From Chaenocephalus aceratus (lineage: Eukaryota; Chordata; Actinopteri; Perciformes; Channichthyidae), in assembly GCA_023974075.1 (NCBI GenBank), contig JAMFTG010000073.1, positions 868,001 to 932,000 on the forward strand: 64,000 nucleotides of DNA. The letters run 5' to 3'. This document shows, one piece after another, positions 1 to 12,112 of the stretch. Position numbers and translations under genes: made by a program. Position 1 is the stretch's first letter. Every line of letters starts with the position of its first letter. The notes beneath the pieces were generated by a model, which made no database searches, had not been told where the DNA came from, and saw only the letters and a list, made by a program, of their open reading frames with translations.

Positions 1-2
1 CA

Positions 3-179
3 TCCTGGGCTTTGTTCAAGGGTGTTTCCATCCAAGACATCTGTGCAGCAGCGAGCTGGTCCTCGCCGCTCACTTTTGTCCGCTTTTACAGGCTAGATGT
101 CTCTGCTCCAAGTGTGGCCCGCGCAGTGCCCCGTGTTGAGACAGAGTTCTGCCTGTTAAGTTCTGGTTGTTTTTGGTGA
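3..179 (+). pseudogene. DIRS-type tyrosine recombinase, C-terminal end (5' part outside window)
   Basis: The frame is open from base 3 to a TGA at 177-179 and gives about 58 residues. It contains ICAAASWSSPLTFVRFYRLD, which resembles the end of the tyrosine recombinase of DIRS-type retrotransposons in fish, including the helix holding the nucleophilic Tyr. In this family the enzyme integrates a circular cDNA by site-specific recombination rather than using a DDE integrase. The start lies before the window, so it cannot be said whether the full gene is intact; the visible part has no break. The 3' sequence that follows fits a DIRS element end, which supports the call. Confidence 0.72.
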
Positions 180-510
180 TTTTCGAGATAAGCATGTCTA
201 GCAATACGGGAGTTTCAATATCCCATAGTGAGACATCGAACGGAGTGTTATGAATGAGGTGAGATGTCTCACCAGACGGCCCTTCTTGCTAAGGCGAAGC
301 GAGAAGAGGTGCTTATTTTGAATGACGCTGCATCATAGCGCAAGCTACTTAAAGGGTGGGTGGATTCCCTGACGTTGACGTCAAGATCACCAGCCAATCA
401 GGATTGGCGTAATGAGATTGATGCTTCTGTTTGCATACGCGTTGAGGCACATCCCATAGTGAGACATCTCACTTCATGTTACTCTGAGAACTGGGGTTAC
501 GTAAGTAATC
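180..510 (+). mobile_element. 3' terminal region of a DIRS-like retrotransposon
   Basis: This stretch follows the recombinase stop. It carries the phrase CCCATAGTGAGACATC twice (about 223 and 453), the inverted-type phrases GAGATGTCTCAC and GAGACATCTCAC, and a terminal GGGGTTACGTAAGTAA near 494-509. DIRS elements end in inverted repeats plus an internal complementary region, and fish copies typically finish with a GGGGTTAC..GTAA phrase. Seen: the repeats and their position after the recombinase. Inferred: the element boundary near base 510. Confidence 0.6.
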
Positions 511-1896
511 TATAGTTTTTCATGCACTGGTCAATTTTGAGATTTTGTGCTATTTTGATTCCATAACATGTTTTCTTTCAGGCTTTTGGAAGGAAAACGT
601 GCAAAATACACATTTAAGTCTTTATTTTACTATAGTTTGTCTATTTGCGTCTGTAGATTTTTCCTAAATTCACCAAAAGTTAGCATGTAACTGACCGCTA
701 TGTTATTGGTATGCATGGTTAGGGGCATCCGTAGGTATGGGTGTGACGCTGCGTACCCCGGAATAATAATAACTCGTGGTTAAACTGTTGCCGTAATCGG
801 TGTCGCAAAGTATCAAGGGACAAGGTCTAGTCTCAGCTACGGACTTCTCAAACGTACATGTGAGTTATCGAATACTATTGCCACGAACATTCTGTGATAT
901 TATCGGGTTTATATAGGTTTTAATTGAAACTGTGTGTGTGTATTGTTCTTTGGCTCAACTGTTCATAGTGCCAATTGATATAAGAGATATAAGGACTGCC
1001 ATGCTTGACGTCGCACATTTTTGCACCCTCGGCGAGCGGAGCGAGGTACGTTAAAGAGACTTTGTTACACGTGGTTATTTGATCTGTGAATTAATACAGT
1101 TGTGGTTTAACCGAATGCTTTATTGATGTTTTGTAATGACAATTAAGTATCAATGTCTGTGTTTATATTTTAGTTTTCACGATGCTTGAAAGACCAATAA
1201 AGAAACTGCATCCGTCGAAACTCTGCTGTGATTATTGCCGAGGGCAGCTACAGTGAAAACTCACGCTACATCTGAGCCATTCACCACGTTGTGCCGGCTC
1301 AGCCAGCGGATACAAGATCACCTGATGTCCTGCATGTCAACGTATGGAGGCCAATGCTGCAGTAGGAGACTTTGGCTAACTAAAGGGTAAAGCCAATAAT
1401 ACATATAAGTACATGATCAAAGTGAATGTGGTAAATAGATTTAAAGCTGTCTGCTAAGCTAATTCATTGTATGCACAATTAATGAGCTCAAGAACAGCCA
1501 TGTCATATCGTGTACAAATACAGTCGTAAGGTTGAGAGCTATATAGTTAAAGAGGGCACTTAACCGTCTATGTCATTTCATGAGAACTTATTCCTGAACG
1601 TGTAATAATGTTTAAAGGCTAAAATTGTCTGTAGAGCATTAGCAGTACTATTGTTTGTGACATTTTGTATCATGCATTCATCTTATCGTGTCCACAAAGT
1701 GTAAATGTCTGATGTGAGTGTTATATAGTTTAAAGTTAAACTCACCATTCACCCAAATTGAGTTGAGACATAGAACACTCTAAGGCTATAGTTAAAGTAC
1801 AAACAGATACACAAAGGCAACAAGATGTCACTACCTGCTGAAGAAACAGACAACCCCCCAGAGACACAAGTCAGGTCCAGCTCTCGTGAACGAAGT
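511..1896. other. No gene seen; one weak LTR-like or 3'-end-like stretch
   Basis: No convincing open frame on either strand. Around 1160-1260 there is a splice-acceptor-like run ending TATATTTTAG, then CAATAAAG and a GC-richer tail. That could be the end of an LTR or of a 3' UTR. I found no paired LTR, no target duplication and no primer-binding site, so it stays unassigned. The rest is AT-rich intergenic sequence. Confidence 0.3.
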
Positions 1897-3102
1897 TTAA
1901 CCTGTTCTACACCGCAGCCCCGATACCGGGGGGAAAAACGCGTCATTTGCAGGAAACAGCGTCTGAGGGCATCTTAATATTCAATAAACTATGAATGTTT
2001 TATATCCATGTAACGGGAAGATACTCAGCTAACTGATGATATGAACCATTTTTAGCAAAAAAAACACAAGGCTAACGCTGAGCCTCTGAATTAGCCCTGA
2101 GCGAAAAAATGCTAACTCCGTTAGCACAGAACTCACTCATAAAACCCTTATTACTTGTCGTAAATGTAAATCCAACCCATCGACTAGCATCGTGAGAATA
2201 CACAGAATCGATAGGTATCTGTATCATCTCTCCATGATAAGAACTTGCGACATTATAAACAAAAACAGACATCACAACACGTGGCATTAGGTAGCAAACA
2301 CGGCAATATGTCTTACCTTCGTTGTTGTCTGATCAAAAGTTGTCTTCAATGGCATTAAAACGATAAAAACGCTGTTTAAGGTTAATCCATAGTTTAATCC
2401 AATGTGTATGTGTCACTTTGAAATTATTTCTGATAATCCATCAGCAATAAACCTAGTTTTAAGTTTTCAGATTTCAGAGCTTACGGTTTCGCTTTAGGCA
2501 AACTGTTTTAAGATTTCAGAGCATAAGATAGGTTTCGCTTTAGGCAAACTGTGTGCGCATAGCCCCCACTTCTCAATGGTAACGTTGGTGTGTATGTGGA
2601 AATTCCCCTTTGATTCTATTGGTTCTAACGGTTCAAAAGAGATGTCAATCATCAAAATCGACCAATGTGTTCCAGAGAAACAGCAACAACGCCCATTTCC
2701 ACCCAAATGACCCCAGAGGTGGAGTATATTTTCTAAACCTCTCTAAAAAGGTCAAATGTCACTTGTTTTGCATCAATCTTGATACAGGGTACTTATTATA
2801 TGTTGTACTTTGGATTCCTAAAGCTTTTAGTCTACTAACCCATGATCCAAGGGTGGTTTTCACTATAAGTAAAAAAGAATTTTTGGACGGACACTATCCT
2901 TTACAGTTTTTTTACTATGTTCAATCAGAATTTTCTTTAAAATAAAAAACATCTATATTGATTCTGACTTTTCTACATCCAACTCACAGGTTTATCATTA
3001 CTTTGAGAAAAAAGATTATGAATGTCCCCCTTTTTAGAAGTGTAGTTATGGTCATTTTCGAGCCTGAGACCTGAAAAACAGGCTTGGGGCTTAACAGGTT
3101 AA
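1897..3102. mobile_element. Non-autonomous TTAA-flanked transposon (Kolobok-like, same family as 20998-30447)
   Basis: It starts TTAACCTGTT at 1897 and ends AACAGGTTAA at 3102, so it has short terminal inverted repeats and a TTAA target duplication, the pattern of Kolobok or piggyBac. Bases 2060-2350 are a diverged reverse copy of 30090-30380. Bases 2590-2905 are a diverged reverse copy of 20998-21260. This copy is therefore the two ends of the large element at 20998-30447 joined back to back with the middle deleted. No transposase is encoded. Short open frames inside are incidental. Confidence 0.65.
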
Positions 3103-4536
<1,434 letters not shown>

Positions 4537-4626
4537 ATGTATACATCACTTCAGGGGACATTACATTGACTTACATGCATTTCCTGGAGACGTATCCTAA
4601 CCTTAACAATAACCAACACATGCCTA

Positions 4627-4995
4627 ACCCTAACCCTCAACAACAAATCCATCAACAAAAAACAAAAACAATATCTGGATGGTCCGGAGGAGCCCAGGCC
4701 CCGTCTCTTCTACCTGCTCCCCAAGATCCACAAGCCTGTGGAGACTTGGACGGTCCCCTCTGTGGTTCCGGTCGGCCGCCCCATCATCAGTGACTGCGGG
4801 TATGAAACCTACAAAATTACAGAATACATAGATCATTTCATAAATCCCCTCTCCAAACTCCACCCCAGCTACATCCAGGACACATATCACTTTGTTAATA
4901 AAATAAAAAACCTCCCCATTCCCAGTCACACCCTTCTTTTTTCTTTAGATATAGACTCCTCATACACCAATATTGAAACCCCACTTGGCCTCTCT
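4627..4995 (+). pseudogene. Penelope-like reverse transcriptase, 5' portion (continues at 20529)
   Basis: The frame reading CAA at 4669 gives LFYLLPKIHKP, then GRPIISDCGYETYKITEYID and later LLFSLDIDSSYTNIETPLGL. These are hallmark blocks of Penelope-like RT, whose elements also encode a GIY-YIG endonuclease. The N-terminus is absent. The frame stops abruptly at 4995 in GGC CTC TCT and resumes at 20529 with a repeated CTC TCT followed by GCA CTT CAA. A 15.5-kb insertion therefore sits inside the RT domain. The copy is dead: besides the insertion there is a frameshift and a stop in the second half. Confidence 0.85.
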
Positions 4996-5240
4996 CAGGG
5001 TTCCTGCAGGTTTCGCCAACTCAAATTTAAGACCTTTTTAAGACCACTTTGAATATAATTTAAGACCTATTTCACGGCAAGAAAGTAGCTATGAAAGAAG
5101 AAATACGTCCAAGAATTACTTACAAAGTAAATGTATTCATGTTCAACATAAGAACAATGACTGAACATAACAGCATAACCTTACAGAACTGTGTTAGCGT
5201 GTTAGACAAAAAGTGTGTGTCTCTGTGTGTGCTTGTGTGT

Positions 5241-5701
5241 TAGGGCTGTGCAATTAATCGTATTTTAATCGCAATTACGATTTTGGCCTGCCACAATTAC
5301 GAAAACAACATAATCGAAAAAAACGATTATTTTGCTTTGCTAGGTTGTGACAGTGCACTACAACATATTTGATCTAATTAATTTTAGTGTAATTCATTTA
5401 TCATATTTATATGTTTAGTAGCTTGTGGAAGTGCGCTCCAAAATATTTGTTGATCTTGTTTATTGGTATTTATTATTTTGATATTATTTATTTAAAATGT
5501 ATCATTTAATTTATGTTTGTATTGGTTTTTCAGTTGAATTATACGTTCAGGGTAATCAACAGTTAAAAAGATACTGTTCAAATTATTATTTGCTTTAAAG
5601 TTCAATAAATGGATGTTTTCAAAGTCAATGAATAATCATGTTTAATAAGCGTGATATCAATTATTGACCAAAATAATCGTGATTATGATTTTTGCCATAA
5701 T

Positions 5702-5704
<3 letters not shown>
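5241..5704. mobile_element. hAT-type miniature transposon
   Basis: It begins TAGGGCTGTGCAATTAATCG and ends with a related inverted stretch (AATAATCGTGATTATGATTT) just before a TG run. The start and the ATCG-rich arms are typical of a very common fish hAT miniature family. The last bases of the right terminus appear lost or replaced by the TG microsatellite, so no target duplication can be read. Noncoding. Confidence 0.6.

Positions 5705-5767
<63 letters not shown>
5705..5767. repeat. (GT)n microsatellite
   Basis: About 31 uninterrupted GT units, directly adjoining the right side of the hAT miniature. Confidence 0.95.
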
Positions 5768-5769
<2 letters not shown>

Positions 5770-6650
5770 ATAAGAGCTATATTCAGAGCTCTGCTGCCTT
5801 AGCTACAATCTTTCATCGTTGCTGTTGTATGATTGGTGTTTAGCTACGGTATTAGCGTCTACAGCACCTCCGCTTTTAGGGTTGACGTAGACCCAAACGT
5901 CGCCCGGAGTTCCCCCGGTGTTGTTGCGGGAGCTGCTGCACTAGCTAACTCTGCAATAGCTAACGCTACATTAGCAAAGCAAACGCTAATTTATTTTGCA
6001 AAAGGTGCAGCAGGCTTCAAACACGTTCCCCTCAACTAGTTTCAACCAAGCACTAAATTCGATGTTTTCCAAACAAATACGGTTGAACTTACACTTCCCC
6101 ATATTTATTTGTAAGTAGATTTGAAGATACAGATGTAGCAGCTTATTTAGGACAGTTTGAAACGCGAGGGCGGTGGTCGGCCTGTGATCGGCCCGTGATC
6201 TGCCCGCGATAAAAGACAGCCTCCAGTCTGACTTGAGACCGCCCCGTGATAAATACATTTCATTATTGTGAAGCTAGCTGCAATGGATCATTGATCCACC
6301 AGGCGGTGCAGTGGGGTTCCACACTGGAGCTCATGTGAAATCAACTTCGATACAGTACGCTGGTACGTCTGGTACTACTGTATAGCGGATCTTTGTTAAG
6401 ATCCATATGTCACGGATAGGATCATAGTCTGTGCTAAATAATTGACATGTAATAATTTACAAAACATCACCATGTTGTTATTTAACAAAATAATGTTGTT
6501 TAGTCGAAAAAAAAGAACGAGAGGAAATGCAGCCGGCTCTCGATTTTTAATCCTAATTTAATCATCATCTTCATCACGATCATTTATGTTTATGTTCGCC
6601 GAATTGACATGAAATCACTGACACATATGGATATACTGTATTCAACTTCA
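5768..6650. other. No gene seen
   Basis: Mixed sequence with GCTAAC/GTTAGC phrases common in fish noncoding DNA and short GATCGGCC/GATCTGCC repeats near 6180-6215. No credible coding frame. Confidence 0.3.
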
Positions 6651-6654
6651 TTAA

Positions 6655-6930
6655 GCTGCTGTAGCTGAGGCCTGGTTCCACCTACTCTGCTCTGCTGTGC
6701 TGCTAGCTGAGGCCTGGTTCCACCTGCTCTGCTCTGTTGTGCTGCTGTAGTTGAGGCCTGGTTCCACCTGCTCTGCTCTGCTGTGCTGCTGTAGTTGAGG
6801 CCTGGTTCCACCTGCTCTGCTCTGCTGTGCTGCTGTAGCTGAGGCCTGGTTCCACCTGCTCTGCTCTGCTGTGCTGCTGTAGCTGAGGCCTGGTTCCACC
6901 TGCTCTGCTCTGTTGTGCTGCTGTAGCTGC
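6655..6930. repeat. 44-bp tandem repeat upstream of a LINE ORF
   Basis: About six copies of a unit containing GAGGCCTGGTTCCACCTG followed by CTCTGCTCTG, with one 41-bp variant. A further partial unit lies at 7070-7092, so the array extends toward the ORF at 7243. Tandem 5' UTR monomers that act as promoters are known in several LINE families. By position this array is the likely promoter of the 7243-10554 element, which is an inference. The repetitive open frames on the minus strand here are products of the array. Confidence 0.8.
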
Positions 6931-7242
6931 ACACGCACGCACGCACCTTCTGGATTGGAGTTATTCTCCCCGTCTCTGGATGGATTTTTCAATGGTTTAC
7001 AACAAATCCCTGGATTAGGATATGGAGTGATTCACAAAAACACAGGAAGTAAAGCTGCAGACACAGCTGAGGCCTGGTTCCACCTGCCCTGCTGTTAGCT
7101 ACCTGCTAGCTAACCAACCTGTTAGCTTGCTGGACTACGGACTGCTAACCTCTGGATAACCACGAACTATCGATATTATATACTGATACCAAGGACTGTT
7201 GACCTCTGGGTGAGTGCGGCTTCCTACCTCACTGGATTAACA

Positions 7243-10200
7243 ATGACTAATCTCAAACTATACTGCTTTTTCTTTGCGTTAATCGCTGCCTCCCCACCCC
7301 CTCCTGCACATAACAAATGCGAACCAACGCACTTAACATCAGCAGTGCTGCCCACCTGCGTAACAAACTGTATCCATACAGTAGGCAGAGACTATGACTC
7401 GTTGCTGATATTCAGGTTCCTTGGGCTAACACCAAACATAAACTCTGACACCATGCCACTACTATCTTGTGTGATTATGAGGTCTCTACACAAGATGATT
7501 ACATTACATTCCACTGTCATTGTGCGCACAAAACAAACTAGGCATTGTGACTCACTGCTAGCTTTTGGCCGTGCCCTGATTGTATTATTATTGATGATAT
7601 CGGGCAATGTGCATGTTCATCCTGGACCTTCTATTGTATGTAGCCCTAGTTCTGACCTGTGCCTTGATGTCAATTTTTGTCACAACGATCTGAGTTTCCC
7701 TGACTTCTGCTCTCGTAAAGCTTTAGGTTTTCTACATGTAAATGCTAGAAGCTTACTGCCAAAAATTGACCAGATAAAAGTACTCGTTCACAGCTCAAAT
7801 CCGGAGGTGCTTGTCATCACTGAGTCTTGGCTGAAGAAGAATATCCCAGACTCTGATATCGGCATCGCTGGTTATAATGTATTTAGGCAGGATAGATCAT
7901 CTAAAGCTGGTGGAGTAGTCATATTCACAAAGCAACACCTCCAGTGTTCTATCGCCACTAGTAAATCTGTCCCCAAACAATTTGACCTACTTATCGTAAC
8001 CATTAAACTAGCAAATAACTCTACACTGACAGTCGCTGGCTGCTATCGCCCACCCTCTGCCCCAGCATGTACCCTACCTACTCTCAGCACCCTCCTGGCA
8101 CCCCACACTCATGCTGAGTTTGTACTACTGGGGGATCTAAACTGGGACATGCTCAATCCTCCTGCGCAGGTCCAAAAACAATGGGACTCTCTTAATCTCT
8201 CGCAGATTATCCTTACTCCTACACGGTATGACACCAAAAATCCAGAAAAAGCCACCCTCCTTGATGTCATCCTCACAAATAACCCTGACAGGTACAAAAC
8301 TGGCGTCTTCTGTAGCGATCTCAGTGACCACTGTCTTATTGGCTGCATTCGTAATGGTGGCATAATTAAACAGCCAGTTCTTACCACTCACAGACGAATA
8401 CTGAAACATTTCGACGAACAAGCCTTCCTCTACGACCTGGCTGCTATCAAGTGGGACAGAATTAGCTTGATCCCTGACATCGATGCTGCATGGTCCTTCT
8501 TTTATGACTCCTTTAGTATGGTAATCAATAAACATGCTCCCATAAAAAAAATGAGGATAAAAAACCGATGCAGTCCTTGGTTTAACCGAGATTTAGCTGA
8601 ACTGCTTCACCTCAAGAACTCCACCTGGCGCAGGGCTCGTCACTCAAAATCCCACGACGATTGGCTATCATTCAGGAAAATTAGAAATAAATCTATACAG
8701 GCTATCCGCAAAGCCAAGGTTGATTACTTCCATAATCAATTCAACCTCTGTGGATCCAATCCAAGGACATTCTGGAAAACAGTGAAAGAGATGGAGAATA
8801 AACCCCCATCCTCTCATCTCCCTAACTCCCTCGTTATTGAGGACACAGTAGTCACCGGTAATGAACGCATAGCAGAGCTCTTTAACCAGCACTTTGTTAA
8901 ATGTGGGAACCTATTTGACTCTATAGCGCCTCCTAAGCCCCCCACCAACACTCCGCCACCCAGCCCCTCTAGCGCAGCCCCACGTCACAGCTTCTGCCTA
9001 CAGGAAGTTAGTGAGAACGATGTGCTGGAGGTCCTTAGCAAACTTGACCCCAACAAACCTGCAGGTCTTGATGGGCTAGACCCCTTCTTTTTTAAAGTTG
9101 CAGCCCCGATTATTGCAGAAGCTATCTCCCACCTTTGTAATCTGTCCATACAGACAGCAGTGCTACCTTCTGCCTGGAAGGCAGCTTTAGTGCAACCTTT
9201 GTTTAAAGGGGGAAACCATGCTGACCCCAACTGCTATCGTCCAATATCCATTCTACCCTGTATAGCGAAAGTGTTCGAAAAGTTAGTTTGCAAACAGCTA
9301 ACATGGTTTCTGAAGACTTACAACATACTATCTGACATGCAGTCTGGGTTCCGTGCAGGACATGGGTGTGAGACGGCGACTCTCAAAGTCTTAAATGATA
9401 TCATCAATGCCCTTGACTCCAGACAATACTGTGCTGCCATTTTCATCGATCTTGCCAAAGCCTTCGACACTGTAGATCACCAACTGCTTCTGGGAAAGCT
9501 TAGAAGCATTGGTGTCACTAACCAATCGATAGCCTGGTTTGAAAACTACCTGTCCATGCGCACCCAGTGTGTAAAATCTGAAAATCTGATGACACAGCCC
9601 CTATCCATCTCTAAGGGAGTACCACAAGGCTCTATTCTAGCACCCATCCTATTCTCAATATATATAAATGACATGGAGAAATCAGTGGGCAACTCCTCTA
9701 TCCACCTATATGCTGATGACACGATTCTGTACACTGCTGGCCCTTCCCCGGATACTGTCCTGACAACTCTTCAGGATAGTTTTCAGAGAATCCAGTCACA
9801 TCTCTCTGCCCTTGGCCTGGTCCTGAACACCACTAAAACCAAGATCATGTGGTTTGGCCGCAGTGGTGCCTCCCAAACTGGCACTATTGTGACCGCCGAT
9901 GGCCGGGACCTCGAAATAGTTAAATCCTATAAATACCTTGGATTTTGGATTGACAGTAATCTGTCATTCAAAGAACATCTCTCCAAAATTCAGACCAAGG
10001 TCAAAGCTAGACTCAGCTTTCTATACAGGAATCGCTCCTCATTCACTTCATCTGCTAAACTCTCTCTGGTCCAGATGACTGTCCTTCCTCTGTTCGACTA
10101 CGGTGATACCATCTACCGCTCGGCGTGTAAAGGAGCTCTCGATCATTTAGACATTCTGTATCACTCCGCCATCCGCTTTGCCACCAATGCCCCCTACAGG

Positions 10201-10554
10201 ACACACCACTGTGACCTGTACTCTCTGGCTAACTGGCCCTCTCTTGAGACCAGACGCAACATCCACTGGCTGATGTTTGTTTACAAAACACTCCTAGGCC
10301 TCACTCCCTTCTACCTCACACAATTACTGCAACTCCGCACACCCCCAACGCACAACACCCGGTCAGCTACAAGCATCCTGCTAAAGATCCCCAAAGCCCA
10401 TACATCCTTTGGCCGCTCCGCCTTTCAGTGTGCGGCAGCAGATAGCTGGAATACCGTTCAAAAAACAATAAAAATGAAAACCTTTGTCTCCCCCCGCACC
10501 TTCAATGTCACTATTATTGACACCCTGGTACACACATGTAGCTGCTTTGCCTGA
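7243..10554 (+). CDS. L2/CR1-type LINE polyprotein: endonuclease plus reverse transcriptase, uninterrupted
   Basis: An open frame of 1103 codons from ATG at 7243; an in-frame GTG lies at 7210 but ATG is preferred. An apurinic-type endonuclease spans roughly residues 160-370, with NARS near 167, TESW near 193, GDLNWD near 296 and SDHC near 360. Reverse transcriptase follows, with RPIS, FIDLAKAFD near 734, GVPQGS and the catalytic YADD near 823. The protein makes target-primed cDNA copies of its own RNA. No stop or frameshift interrupts it, unlike the other LINEs here, so it may have been active recently. The first 120 residues have no assigned domain; GNVHVHPGP at about 121-129 resembles a decayed 2A-like motif. 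The protein could alternatively be called CR1 rather than L2. Confidence 0.9.
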   Translation: MTNLKLYCFFFALIAASPPPPAHNKCEPTHLTSAVLPTCVTNCIHTVGRDYDSLLIFRFLGLTPNINSDTMPLLSCVIMRSLHKMITLHSTVIVRTKQTRHCDSLLAFGRALIVLLLMISGNVHVHPGPSIVCSPSSDLCLDVNFCHNDLSFPDFCSRKALGFLHVNARSLLPKIDQIKVLVHSSNPEVLVITESWLKKNIPDSDIGIAGYNVFRQDRSSKAGGVVIFTKQHLQCSIATSKSVPKQFDLLIVTIKLANNSTLTVAGCYRPPSAPACTLPTLSTLLAPHTHAEFVLLGDLNWDMLNPPAQVQKQWDSLNLSQIILTPTRYDTKNPEKATLLDVILTNNPDRYKTGVFCSDLSDHCLIGCIRNGGIIKQPVLTTHRRILKHFDEQAFLYDLAAIKWDRISLIPDIDAAWSFFYDSFSMVINKHAPIKKMRIKNRCSPWFNRDLAELLHLKNSTWRRARHSKSHDDWLSFRKIRNKSIQAIRKAKVDYFHNQFNLCGSNPRTFWKTVKEMENKPPSSHLPNSLVIEDTVVTGNERIAELFNQHFVKCGNLFDSIAPPKPPTNTPPPSPSSAAPRHSFCLQEVSENDVLEVLSKLDPNKPAGLDGLDPFFFKVAAPIIAEAISHLCNLSIQTAVLPSAWKAALVQPLFKGGNHADPNCYRPISILPCIAKVFEKLVCKQLTWFLKTYNILSDMQSGFRAGHGCETATLKVLNDIINALDSRQYCAAIFIDLAKAFDTVDHQLLLGKLRSIGVTNQSIAWFENYLSMRTQCVKSENLMTQPLSISKGVPQGSILAPILFSIYINDMEKSVGNSSIHLYADDTILYTAGPSPDTVLTTLQDSFQRIQSHLSALGLVLNTTKTKIMWFGRSGASQTGTIVTADGRDLEIVKSYKYLGFWIDSNLSFKEHLSKIQTKVKARLSFLYRNRSSFTSSAKLSLVQMTVLPLFDYGDTIYRSACKGALDHLDILYHSAIRFATNAPYRTHHCDLYSLANWPSLETRRNIHWLMFVYKTLLGLTPFYLTQLLQLRTPPTHNTRSATSILLKIPKAHTSFGRSAFQCAAADSWNTVQKTIKMKTFVSPRTFNVTIIDTLVHTCSCFA

Positions 10555-10812
10555 TGCTGATTTTAATGACTGATTGAACCACAGCAATATTGTTTTAGAG
10601 TTTTTATATGTTTAACTGCTATGCCTGTCATCTTTGCTCTATGTGTTTGTGTTGTCTCCTGGGTTCTGTAGTGCCCGGAGTGTGTCTTTTTATTTCCTCC
10701 CAAACCCCATCCCCTCAGGAAGCCTTTGCCTCCTGTCAGGTCATCATTGTAAATAAGAATTTGTTCTTAATTGATTTTCCTGGATAAATAAAGGTTCTAC
10801 TACTACTACTAC
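10555..10812 (+). other. 3' UTR and tail of the LINE at 7243
   Basis: The stretch ends GTAAATAAGAATTTGTTCTT, then AATAAAGGTTC and a short (TAC)n run. That is the standard 3' end of fish L2 LINEs, where a simple repeat replaces a poly-A tail and the terminal stem-loop is recognised by the RT. It confirms + orientation and an intact 3' end. Confidence 0.8.
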
Positions 10813-10849
10813 ATTAAAACGTTATTAACGTGCCTAAACTCAGTAATTC

Positions 10850-11110
10850 ACTAGAAATATTTATATTTTAATGGAGCCTTGTCAGGCAGGTCAGGATCCC
10901 GACGCGTATCCCTGGGTGTTATTTTTCCCCATAATGACCAAGTCGCTGCAAATTATCCCGCTTATTACATGGCCACATTCTCGACAAAGTAACGACATGA
11001 CTCGCAATATTAATTGAAATGCTTTTATGGATTTAGAAAATGTTTTTATTGATTTAAATTGACATGCATCCGCTAAGAAAAATAGTCTGTTGTTACCGTT
11101 TTTTAAACAG
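10850..11110. repeat. Dispersed repeat, partner of 14790-15030
   Basis: Shares with 14790-15030 the phrases CTTATTACATGGCCACATTC, AAAGTAACGACATGACTC and CAATATTAATTGAAATGCTT in the same order and orientation. The second copy lies inside the Harbinger-like element at 14310-15662, so this may be a fragment of the same or a related element. Noncoding. Confidence 0.6.
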
Positions 11111-11216
11111 TCTGAATGCTGTGTGTTTACACACCTAATAGCCCATCAGCTACAGCTCTCTCTCCCCCCCCTGATCTTTCTTCTCCAGCAGTTAAGTTAA
11201 CTGTAGGTTACTCTGA

Positions 11217-12112
11217 TGCCCCGGCCACACGAGGACGAAAACGGTCGTTTGCGTTACTGTTTAGTGTCATATAGACCGTTCCGCCACACTAGGACGACCG
11301 AATACGGCACTAAACGACTGTGGAAACGATAACGGGTCCCAAGGTGGATAGAATGGCATACGCAACGCTCTGGGGGGTCCAACGGCTCCGTGTGTACGCC
11401 CTATACGATCATTTTCTGATAATGATGAGGCAATAGCCCCGCCTCTCCCCGCCTCTGCTGCTCACCCCCGCGTCAAAGTAAACTGCACACTGAATTCAGA
11501 TTATTTATCTTTCTCTCGATATGGACATAAACGCGAGTGAAGTCTAATCTGACAGGACGGAGACACCTCTCAAACTACCTAAACTAGTTATAAATATGTT
11601 TATTTTTACTGTCGGCCGGGTCACTCATTACTGGATCAGCTGCTGCATGAGACAGACACTGACGCTGTCCAAAGAGAGGGAGGAAAAAGAGAGGCTCCGT
11701 GTATTTTATTATTATATTATATAGAGTCGTTATTCATTTGTTTTAAAGCTCAATAAATAACAAAGAAGACCTTTGACCGGCACTTTTATAATTTTGTCCG
11801 GAAAATCTAAACTTTAATACACGTTGACTGGCGAAAAACTCTGCCCGGTTCCCTCGGCCCCCACCGCGGAGAATAAACAGAAGGGCAACCATGACAACCA
11901 TGCTTCTTCGCTGCTTTTGTGGAGGAAGTTACAGCGCCACGTACGTCCTGCATATGTACTGCAGCTTCTCCAGCAGTTGGAGCTAAACGGAGATGTCTCG
12001 TGTGGACAGACACTATCCGGATGACTATTGCGTGTGGACGGAAGCTTTTTTGCGATTGCGTTTGCGTTAATCCTATGCGTTTAACCGTTTTCGTCCTCAT
12101 GTGGCCGGGGCA
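11217..12112. mobile_element. Miniature inverted-repeat transposon, about 0.9 kb
   Basis: The left end TGCCCCGGCCACACGAGGAC and the right end read in reverse (TGCCCCGGCCACATGAGGAC) match over about 28 bp. The flanks read TGA at 11214-11216 and 12113-12115, a possible 3-bp target duplication. Noncoding, with several internal partial copies of the terminal phrase. Superfamily not determined; a 3-bp duplication would fit Harbinger-type elements although TGA is not the usual TWA. Confidence 0.7.

Noticed and set aside
700..1310. Possible solo LTR starting TGTTATTGG
   Set aside because: No matching CA end with a target duplication, no second copy, and no primer-binding site.
4620..4645. CCTAACCCTAACCC, telomere-like
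   Set aside because: Only two or three imperfect units within a degenerate stretch; not an interstitial telomere array.
6590..6992. Three minus-strand frames rich in EQSRWNQAS/EQVEPGL repeats
   Set aside because: Products of the 44-bp array read in three frames.
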